From Erythroxylum novogranatense (taxonomy: Eukaryota > Streptophyta > Magnoliopsida > Malpighiales > Erythroxylaceae), in contig CM057228.1 of assembly GCA_029891385.1 (NCBI GenBank), forward strand, positions 63,556,523 through 63,620,522: a stretch of 64,000 nucleotides of DNA. The letters run 5' to 3'. Made by a program: the position numbers and the translations under genes. The notes beneath the pieces are model-generated. The model searched no databases, was not told where the DNA came from, and saw only the letters and a program-made list of their open reading frames with translations. This document shows, one piece after another, positions 12,532-21,995 of the stretch (its first letter is position 1; every line of letters begins with the position of its first letter).

Positions 12532-12956
12532 CTTCCTCTCTAGTCATGGCAAACAACCTTGCCGGTGCCTAACCCCTTGGCCTCCCTGGAGGAATAGCCT
12601 TCCTTGCAGTCCCAGAGCTGCCTACCTCAGTAACTGGCCTGGTTCCCACTGTTTCTGCTCGCCTGGGGGCCTGAAACTACGACCCTTCCTGCTTCGGTAC
12701 CTGGGGAAAATTTCTGACTATATGCCCCTTCTCTCCACATCCGAAACAAACACCAAGTGACTTGAGGCACTCTCCTTGGTGATGTTTCTCACACTGATCA
12801 CAAAGGGGGTTAGTGAACTTGCTCCACCTTGCTCTGCCAAAACCACCCACACTGGAAGCTTACCTTGATACTGCCCTCAATTGCTTGTTCCTGGTAACTC
12901 CACTGCTACCCACTTCACTTTGGCTGTAAGAGCTCCTCGTGCTCCTCTCAGGCATT
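12532..12956 (-). pseudogene. Element A gag, 3' part with zinc knuckles
   Basis: Continuation of gag on the far side of the nested insertion. A CX2CX4H zinc knuckle (CFGCGEKGH) lies at 12707-12748, but its final Cys is replaced by Phe. A second Cys/His cluster (CDQCEKHHQGEC) follows upstream at about 12765-12815. Ser/Arg-rich linker sequence precedes it. The frame is interrupted by stops and joins abruptly to element B sequence at 12957. The join with the other gag half (40687) is not base-perfect and some gag codons seem to be missing. Confidence 0.75.
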
Positions 12957-14029
12957 GGAAATTTCGATAACTAATAATACATTCTTTTTGCCCCTTTGCT
13001 AGCTCGACTATTAACACTCAGTCATCATTCAAATTCGCAAAATATCTTAATCGTTATCGATTTACATATTCATGGACATCTTCAAAATATTTCTGTACGA
13101 TTAATGTCTCCAAGCTTTTAAAGCAACACTCGGTGTAACAGATTTCAAATCATCAATCTTAATACAGCCCATGAAGTTATGTTTGTCCCTAGGTACGTAA
13201 ATTCATTTTATACAATTTCAATAGATTGTACCATAACCTTTACTGGGATGCCTCAGTATATATTTCAAATTCTCCAATTTAAAGCGATACGATCAATACT
13301 CAATTTGTAAATTTTCTCCAAATGTCTCCTTTACAATCATCGGTCATAACATTCACACATTTTTCTCAAACATTCTTGTCAATTTGCTAAAACTAGAAAA
13401 TCTTTGACAAATGTTTAAACGTATCCAGCATTCAGCTAATTCTAGTTAACTCCAAATCCTATATACACATATCCCTTGAAATTTCGCATTTTATCAATAC
13501 TGATATCTTCATTAAGTCTCCCAATAGACCATGTTCGTATATCAATTCATCCACTATTCATGAAATTAGATTAAAATTCACTCTTTTGAAACTTGCATAA
13601 TAACCAATTTCCTCAACTATGCCAATTTATCTTCTTCCCTTTTTCACCTTTCAAATGCAATTAATCGATCATTGATGATCATAATCACCATCCAATTTAA
13701 ATACAATTGAGACACTAAACTCCTCATGCACATAATTGATTCATATAACTCGTCAAATATCGATCATCTCTAATGAGGAGCAATTTTCTTATAATTTTCT
13801 CAGTTTCATCATATCATATTCTGACACATGTTCCTTACCCTAATTTCTCCACATAACCCAATTTATTTACGATGAATCACTCTCTGGTTTGAGTAAACAA
13901 TCATTATATCGATCTTGTACTTTTAGAACATAATTACACAAAATATGTTAAGTCATAATGACTTTACATATAAATGATTTTGATGTATAACAAATATAGT
14001 GAGATCAAAAACAAGAAAAACAAAACAAT

Positions 14030-14395
14030 CACAGACGAATTTGGAGACAGATGAAGAAGACGTATACAGACGAAGTCCGAAGACAGACGAAGTTTGAATA
14101 AACAGAAGACAAAGACGAAGTTGCAAGACATCAATCAGATACAGACGAAGTTGATACAAGTCAAACACATATGAAGTTTGTCAAAGTAAAAAATCAACAC
14201 AGACGCAGATGACACAAGACAATAAACAGACAAAGACACAAATGTAGATACAGACGTAGAAAGAGAAGCAGACGCAGACGTAGACGCAAAGCAAAGCAAA
14301 GCAGACGCAGACGCAAAGCAAAGCAGACGCAGAAGCAGACGCAAAGCGAAGCAGACGCAGATGCAGACGCAAAGCGAAGTAGACGCAGACGCAAG
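14030..14395. repeat. GACGAAG and GCAGACGCAAAGC minisatellites
   Basis: First a loose array of CAGACGAAGT-like units (14030-14165), then a compact array of GCAGACGCAAAGCAAA-like units (about 14265-14395), all purine-rich on the plus strand. The minus strand is open in three frames through the array (Leu/Arg/Ala/Ser/Cys-rich); this is periodicity, not protein evidence. Confidence 0.85.
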
Positions 14396-14494
14396 AGTCA
14401 GTTCGAGTTAGTTACATAACTCAACTGATTAACCGTTTCTTTAAAGATTAAAGATTCAAGATTCAAGAATCAAGAAGCGATTCTGATTTAAGGC

Positions 14495-14502
14495 TATAAA
14501 TA
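14495..14502 (+). promoter_or_regulatory. TATA box of the solo LTR
   Basis: TATAAATA in the context GGCTATAAATACAAG, typical of a copia LTR promoter at the end of U3. Confidence 0.6.
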
Positions 14503-17388
14503 CAAGTCAAGTCAAGACTGCAGAGTTAAATTATTTTGAGAAAAAATTACACAAAGTGAAAAAGCAATTAAGTGCGAATTAGTGAACGCTATCTTATTGT
14601 AATAAAGTGTTCAAATACTTTTCTGAAAAGAAAGAGTTGTACAGATAGCCGGCAGAGGCTAAGTGTGAAAGAATACTGGTGTAGAGACCTGAAGAGGCTC
14701 GTGAAAGAATACTTGTAAAGTTTGAAGAGATAGTGAAATCTCAGAAGAAACTCTGAGGACTGGACGTAGCCCACGGTTTAGGGTGAACCAGGATAAATCT
14801 GCGTGTCTACTACTCTCACTCTCTATCTCACTTTTAGTTTCAAAGTTGATCTTTATTTACTATTCATATACTTAGCATTGAAAAGTTTTGATCAATCAGT
14901 ATTAATAAGAATTCTGTAAAGAATTTTTATTTCTAACAAGTAATTTGAAAAAGATATTCAAAAAGGGGAATACACAATTCAACCCCCCTTCTCATGCATT
15001 CTATTATCATTTTATAAGTGTTGTATTAACTTGTGATTCACTTCAAAATATACACGAACCTTTATTCTCCTCATATTCGCAATTAATATTTCCTTAATAT
15101 TCAGTAATTCTCTTACATAATCAGAGTCCTCTTATCAACGTAGTACACACTTTTTCAGTAACATATTCTATCTCTTACGCTTGAGTCTCTGCTTCGGACT
15201 CCTAAATTTACTTGTACTTCATTTCAGATTTATCCTTTCAATGATTACTCTCAATTCGAATCATCAGATCAACTAAACCTTATCAATCATTAATACTGTT
15301 CATAGAACTTTATTAGTCAACTATTTTTCATCACTATATAAATATCAGTCACTCTTAATACCTCGAGAAAAATCAATTTCAACTATGCATAATATCTCAA
15401 TAAGAGCAGTTCATGCCATACCTTAATAATCAGAACATCTCTTATAATGAGGCTCTGCAGGGCACTTAGACAATTTCATTTACTCTAATATCTTGCCATA
15501 CATCGCTATAATCATCACTTCTTATCTGACAATGTATTCACATCAATTTACCCATTCATAACACATACTACTAAAGACACCTTAATCTCATTTAATTCTA
15601 GATAACCTTTCTCTTTTTGGTACCAGTTCTCGATCATGGGGGCTTTGTTGAATTCATGACCCTCTTTTATTCTCGTAAGCTCAATACCGATGCTAACATC
15701 ATTAATAGTCTCACTTCTTTCTCAATTGATCATTACAAGCATTCTCATGCCTTACTCTAACTCATCTTAAACTTGGGGCTACCAGAACTATGATCGAAAC
15801 TTATTTAATAGGCCCCTGATTACCTCCTATATCATATTCACGTATATTATTCATTTATGCTTAATCATTTCACCCATGATGGTGAGTCCACTATCAATGT
15901 ACGCTTACGGTGACAATATAATCTGAACTCAACAACTTTCCTTTTTACACTCGTCCTCGCTCGTGAGGATCGTATACAATCTCTATTCATTCCCAATTGA
16001 CCATTATAAGCACTTTCATTTCTTATTTTAACTCAATAGGATTTCAAACTACAAGAATTCTGGCTAGCGCTATCCATTAACTCATCAATTGTAGCTTAAT
16101 ACTTTCACTTGCCATGGGGCTCCCATAATCAGGTGTGCATTCACATAGGCAAATTATCTAAACCTTTACAACTTTTTCATCTACATATTCATTGTCTTAC
16201 ATTTCAATATTTTCATTATTCCATTATACCCATGTACGTTCACACTCAAATCAATATCATAGATATATAATCATTCTTGATTTTTCATCACTAACATAAT
16301 TTGACTCAAAGTCATACATCATTATTCATATCTCTCATCAAAGAAATCAAACCCAATTGTAACTTCTCAAGATCATAGGACATTTTATTTCCATCCACTT
16401 TGCTTATACACTTTCAATCTTGTCATTTCGATCATATCTCTATTTTCATTTTTTTTTATCAATCCACAACTATAACTTTATTTCTATCTCACATTCAAGA
16501 ATATATCCCATATAATTCCAATATTGTATTTCATAACATATTCACCAATACCAGTACACTAAATATTCATATATCAGATCGAACCATAAACTTTTTTTTT
16601 TTCGATTCCTCGATATCCACAATTTCCATTTATCACATTCTAACGCATTCTCATTTCTTCACTGTTTCTAACCGCTTAAACGATCGAGACATACTCATGC
16701 ATATGACTCATATACTAGACTGGGGATCAGTTGTCACTGTCTGCCGTGACATGACTTAAATACATGCACTTGACACATTTTTCAGAATGCCCATGTGTTG
16801 GGACCCGATCTGGGAACCGGATCCCAACCGGAAAAGCGAAAGAACGGAGGAAACGGAATGCGAAAACAACGTACAAAGCGGAGGCAAAAAATAGCGGAGT
16901 GAATCGAAGGTACAAAGGAAACGGAATGAATGGAAACGGAAATTTTGTATCGAAATTGCGAATCGAATATAGAATCGAATCATAAATAACGAACGAAAGC
17001 GTAAGCAATAACATGGAATCGCAGTTTAGTCAATTCGTAAATCAAACGGAAGCATAACAAATGTACTGAAACAAAACGAAACGAAACGGAAACGATACTT
17101 AACAAATGTCCGACATCCGAGAACAAGAAGGAACACAGGAGCACAATCGCGTTGGAAACCCTAAGACGTTCCAAAATCCGATATTTTTTTTTTCTTCCTT
17201 ATTCTTATTCTCATTGTCTCATCTTATTGATCTCATGCAAAAACAAATAATACAAATCCAAAATCTCATTTTCATCCAAATTATATCAAAATTTGAAAGA
17301 CTTGGCTGCCTTTATCCTAACCCAAACTCGCAAAGTGTTCAAAATACACTTCTAAAAGCCCAAACAATCATACACACATCAAAATCAA

Positions 17389-17405
17389 CCGGACCCTCCG
17401 TCCGG
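17389..17405 (-). other. CCGGAC/GTCCGG hairpin
   Basis: Perfect 6-bp stem around a CCTCC loop. Repeated in LTR2 at about 22411-22427 and, with shorter arms, in the D internal region (1434-1448). In LTR3 the arm is altered. Confidence 0.5.
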
Positions 17406-17603
17406 ATCTCACAGAGATAAACACAAACCTATTCTAAATCGCTTTAAATTGTAATTCAATCCACTAGTCTCATCAATCAAACTCATTCCCAGAATCAAAC
17501 ATAAATATATATTCCAAAAATCATACACAAATTCATATACAAATTCCAAAATACTCGCAATCTAACTTATACAAATGTCGAAACTGATGTCTTCACATTC
17601 TTT

Positions 17604-17663
17604 CATCCGATCTCCTGCTCGAAACCTGGAGATAGGGATGAAAGGGGGTGAGCTCGAAAGCTC
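17604..17663 (-). other. Paired hairpins CATCC...GGATG and GAGCT...AGCTC
   Basis: A long hairpin (17604-17640: ATCTCC/GGAGAT with outer CATCC/GGATG-like arms) is followed by GAGCT-CGAA-AGCTC (17650-17663). In the sense (minus) strand the second has a TTCG loop, a very stable RNA tetraloop. Both are conserved at 56154-56211 and, in opposite orientation, 63449-63509. Confidence 0.6.
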
Positions 17664-17939
17664 GTGGATAACACATTTATAAAGTGACAAATAAGCCGAA
17701 ATTATTTTTCATAATCTTTCGCCAAAAGGGCTAATTAATTTTTTTTGTCAAACTTTATAATTTTTCAAACAATTTCCTCAAACCTTTTTTTCATATTTTT
17801 CAAACTTTTCATAGTCGTCTCACTTTTTCTTATTTTTCAAAAATTCTCGAATTTTCATAAATATGAATGCAACATACAGAAACAAAATTGAAAACACATA
17901 ACATATCATAATGGTCTGGCTAGGTCCAAACAGAACGTA

Positions 17940-18017
17940 CTGCACAGTCCCGCAGAGCGGTCCTGTGCAGTCGTGAACAGAACGTACTACACTTTCCCGC
18001 ATAGCGGTCCAGTGTAG
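17940..18017 (-). other. Tandem two-tier hairpins
   Basis: Hairpin one, 17940-17970: outer CTGCACAG/CTGTGCAG, internal loops TC/TC, inner CCGC/GCGG, loop AGA. Hairpin two, 17987-18017: outer CTACACT/AGTGTAG, loops TTC/TCC, inner CCGC/GCGG, loop ATA. Same layout as the A and F hairpins with different pairs. Confidence 0.65.
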
Positions 18018-20307
18018 CCGTGAGGGAGTCCGAAATCGGAGCTCCGTGCCACTAGCGGGTAGCCGGGAGAAGGCTATACACATAGAGACAACGCTGACTC
18101 ACCATAGGACCTACCAAACCCACATAACACATATCGAAAATGGAAATTCAAATTGCCCGAAGGCACTTTCCAAAATTTTACTTTTCTAACATTTTTTCCA
18201 CAAAATGCATACAACTCAATTTATTCAATCTATCGTTCACTAAATTCAACAATCAAATCATTCAATCAAACAATAATTTCAGCAATTGAATAATGCATAC
18301 ACAACAAATGCACTTTCAGAAATTTCTATCAATTTATCAAATCATTTAAAACAATGAATTTAAGCTTATGAAAATTTTCCAGAAAACATTCAGAAATCAT
18401 AATTTCAAACATTTACAAAAAGATAATTTATTAAAATTTCACATTTTTGCTTTCTTTAATTTTCGAAAATTCGTATTAAGCTTACAGATCAAAATATAAA
18501 TATGCTACCCACCTCGAAATAACGCTAGGAACTTGTTCCAAGCTTCAATTTGATCCTTGCTTCTTTCCTTCTTTCAACTAAAAATGACCTAAGTCATAAT
18601 CACCCAAATTCCACATCATAATTTGCGTAAATCTCAAAATTGACTATCGGAAATTCATAATTATCATATTTCCAAGCTTTCTAAAACAAGAATTTCTAAA
18701 AGCCCCAAAGTCCAAATTTGACCTAAACCGAACTAGTCAAATTCAATATCATAAAGCACTTACTTACTCAAATTAAACTTAGAAAACACCAATTCCATAT
18801 AAATTCAAGCTATTTCAATCTTCAATTTTGAAAATCCCCAATTTTCAAAATTGGCCTAAACCAATACACTCAAATTCAATCTCATAAAACATAATTTCTT
18901 CAAAATTGATTCCATATTTCATCAATTCATGCTATTATTGATGATTCTACACCTTTAATTTACAAAATTTGGGAAAATCCCCAAACCTTAAAATTGGCCT
19001 AAACCAATTTATCTAAATTCAATATCATAATTCACAATTTCTTCAAAATTAACTTCACATATCATCAATCCATAGTATTTTCCCTAATTCTACACTACCA
19101 ATTTCCAAAAACCCCAAATTATAAAATTTGGGCATAATCCCAATTAAATTTTCATCCAAAATTAAATCAATTTCAACATGTATTCTCTATAATTGATCAT
19201 GGAATTAGTAAACCCACATCATTTCTAATGATTCTAAACCAAAAACTTATCAAAAATTCAAACTTGAAAATTTTCTCTTACCTCTTTCTCCTTCTATTTT
19301 CGGATTCCTTGAGCCTTAGAGGGAGTTTCCACCTTCTTTCATCCTTCTTCCTTGAAATCTACTCAAAAACAAACTTCAAATCTCCAAAAATCAAAATCCC
19401 AAACTTTCCCTTTCTTCCTCTCTCTTCTCCCATCCGAAAACTTCATTTCTTCCTTTCTCTTCTTATTCTTTCTTCTTTTCTCTAGAATACTCATGAATCT
19501 CCTTCTTAAAAACGACAATTTCATCTTCTTATGTGCCATGTCATTTAAAATTGATGAAAAGACTAAAATGCCCTTGTCATGTTACTTTAAGTCATGTTCA
19601 CTTGCGGGTCTGATTCGCACTATCGAGTTGAAGGAATTTGTTAAAACTTCCTTCTCGAGAAATGTTCCACTCAATCATACAAATCCAACGCCACTGACCG
19701 CGCTCAATTCGGATCACTACACCAAAAGTTATACGCAAAACAGTTCGGGTATATCCATATTCTAACACATTTTCCATGTACGATTATTTCCGTCCAAAAG
19801 TTCACATTCTTAATCCCCGAATTGAAACTCGATGTCTTCATAACAATTGTAGCCTTATGTCTCTAGTTTAATTCAAAACAAAAATCGCCTCATTTCAATT
19901 CCCAGCTCAAAAGTTATGCTTAAAATACTCTCATGTGTTCCCAATCCAAAAATTACACCCTAATCCGAACTTAAATTCAGAAATTAAAAGTCTTAGGGGC
20001 AAAATTGACATTTCATGTCTTCATATAATTTGTAGCCCTTTGTCTTATCTTTATTTCGCCTTAAGAATCACTTCAATCGGATCTCTACAGATCCCGAATT
20101 TCACAAAATAATGAACTATGCTCGGAAAATTTCCCGACTCTATTTGATTCAAAAATTCACAAATTTCTATGAGGATGTAGATAATTGTCTTAGGAATCCA
20201 ACGCCGCAAGAATCGACTCAATTGGATGTCGGACGGAAAAGATATAAGCAAAATAGTGAACAAAGGTCGGATTGAAGGAGGAATCTAGAAAACAAAAAGG
20301 GCAAAAG

Positions 20308-20468
20308 CAGCGTCGATCTTTGGGAGGCGAGGCGAGGTCGCCCAGCGACGCTGTCGCCTCGGTGACGTTGGCGGAATGCCCGCTGTCGCGAGGGCTATGG
20401 GTCGCCCTAGCGATGCGAGCTAAAAGCTCGCCATCACTAGGGCGATGAGTCGCCCTAGCGACTGGGCA
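20308..20468. repeat. GC-rich GTCGCC repeat tract in C LTR1
   Basis: Repeats built on GGGCGATG, GTCGCCCTAGCGA and GAGCTAAAAGCTCGC, with several inverted pairs, in AT-rich surroundings. The equivalents in LTR2 (25312-25428) and LTR3 (30245-30392) differ in length and order, so the tract evolves faster than its flanks. Confidence 0.75.
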
Positions 20469-21441
20469 ACTTCATTTTCTTCTTTTTTTCTTTTTTTTTT
20501 CTTTTCACATAAAAAACCCAAAACTTCCAAAATTCATAACTCTTAATCCCGAACTCCAATTTTGACAAACTTAGTCTCTATAGAAAGCTTGCGGGAATCT
20601 CTAAATCTTTCACGAAGGACATAAAACTCAATTCGACTCCTACGGAAGTCCATTTTCCAGTCAAAGATACTATCCTCTATACAAACTTGTAAAAATCATA
20701 ACTTATTATTCCGAGATCGAAAAATTGCATACTTTATATCGAAATAAAGATCAAAACAAACCCTTCAATTTCTCAGTTAACCTCTAACTAGGTTAATTTC
20801 TCAGTCAAAGTTTCAACCATAAGAAAAATCAAACCTTATCAAACATAAACTTTGACTGATCATAAATTTCACTCTCGATCTCAAAAAATTACAAACTTTT
20901 TGTCCACAAAAAGCTCTTGACAGAGGCTACAATTTTCATGTTGATCATTTTCTCGGATTTTGCCTAAATCAAAAAGTCAACTTTTTCTTCAAAAAGTCAA
21001 ACTCTAATCAAACTTTAACTGATCATAACTTTCACTTCCGATATTGAAAACTATCAAACTTTATGTCTACAAAAAGCTCTTGACATAATCTACAAGTTTC
21101 ATGTAGATCATTTTCTCAAATTATGCCTAAATCAAAAGTCAACTTTCAAAATCAAACATTCTCTCTCCAAAAAGTCAAACTTTCTAAATCCTTCAAATTT
21201 TCACACTTTTTCTTTTTAATTCTTGCTATTTAACTTCATTTCAATCAACTCATCCACTTTCCTCTCATAATCCATAAAAATTCATTTACATATCAAATTT
21301 CTCTAACCGAAACAATTCTTTTCTCCTACATTTTTCTTAAATTCATCACATTTCCTTAAATTCATTCTCATTCTCACCAATTCTTTCTCACTTAAATTCA
21401 TTGTAATATTTCTATTATCCTCAAAAGTTCGGGGTCCAACA

Positions 21442-21995
21442 TTTCTCCCCCTCTTAAAAGAATTTCGTCCTCGAAATTCATACTTACTTAAACTTCAAGT
21501 AACTCATTATTGCATAAATTTCTTTCTAAATAAAAATCATCAAGCACTTTCTCACTAATTTCTTTCCAAAGCTCATAAACAATCACTTTTTTCTTACCTA
21601 ATGTTTTCATCATACATATTCTCAATCTTCCCCCAAAATTCTCAATTTTTGATTCACATACCAGCCATATCATATACTCCTATCATCAAATTCATCTTTC
21701 CAATATTTCTCAGTATCAAAATCAATCATCCTAATTCATCATGCATTTCAAATCTCAATTTCATGAACTCTTTCCTTAAATTGCTCACAATTCTTATCAT
21801 CTTAATCAAATAATCACTTTTATTCATCACATAATTCATGACAAATCATTCATATCAATTTCACATTCTTAAAGTTATTCATACTTATTGTCATCGAAAT
21901 CAAACACATTCTCACAAATTCAATTTCTCCTTACACACTCTTCTTAATCTTGTATGCCCAGTTAAGATCCTAATACTGGGCTCTGATACCATAAA
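21442..21995 (-). other. Internal segment 1 of element C (554 bp)
   Basis: Begins with a polypurine tract (minus strand AAGAGGGGGAGAAA) and the conserved motif AATTTCGAGGACGAAATT at about 21460-21478. It ends with the PBS TGGTATCAGAGC (21980-21991), four bases from LTR2. In between there is only AT-rich sequence with no protein motif. A GCCCAGT/ACTGGGC hairpin (21956-21981) overlaps the PBS edge. Confidence 0.85.
21980..21991 (-). other. Primer-binding site, C internal 1
   Basis: TGGTATCAGAGC on the minus strand, complementary to initiator Met-tRNA, adjacent to LTR2. Confidence 0.85.

Larger units (their letters stand above)
13946..15045 (+). mobile_element. Solo LTR, copia type (1100 bp)
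   Basis: Absent from the otherwise matching B internal copy at 36115-36120, so its limits are exact. It starts TGTTAAG, ends ACTTCA and is flanked by AAATA (13941-13945 and 15046-15050). A TATA box (14495-14502) and a late CAATTCAACCCCCCTT stretch indicate plus orientation and resemble long Ty1/copia LTRs (SIRE/Maximus-like); the clade is a guess. No internal region remains, as after recombination between two LTRs. Confidence 0.9.
12957..16795 (-). mobile_element. Element B, second internal copy (truncated, interrupted)
   Basis: Near-identical by eye to 35131-37860 of the intact internal region. Two later insertions interrupt it: a solo LTR (13946-15045) and element C (16796-31355), after which 31361-31393 supplies its last bases and PBS. 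Relative to the intact copy, the part equivalent to 34184-35130 and any third LTR are gone at the junction with A's gag. No coding region is seen; the open frames are not shared between copies. Confidence 0.8.
16796..21441 (-). mobile_element. LTR1 of element C (4646 bp)
   Basis: Starts TGTTGGGACCCG, ends GGGGTCCAACA. It contains hairpins at 17389-17405 (CCGGAC/GTCCGG), 17604-17640, 17650-17663, 17940-17970 and 17987-18017, and a GC-rich tract at about 20308-20468. The first 350 bases differ strongly from LTR2 and LTR3 (unique purine-rich GGAAACGGAA sequence). The remainder aligns well. Confidence 0.9.

Noticed and set aside
14135..14394. Leu/Arg/Cys-rich frames on the minus strand
   Set aside because: By-product of the GCAGACGCAAAGC minisatellite in a solo LTR.
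21976..21991. A Met-tRNA gene fragment
   Set aside because: Only the complement of the tRNA 3' end is present, next to an LTR; it is a primer-binding site.
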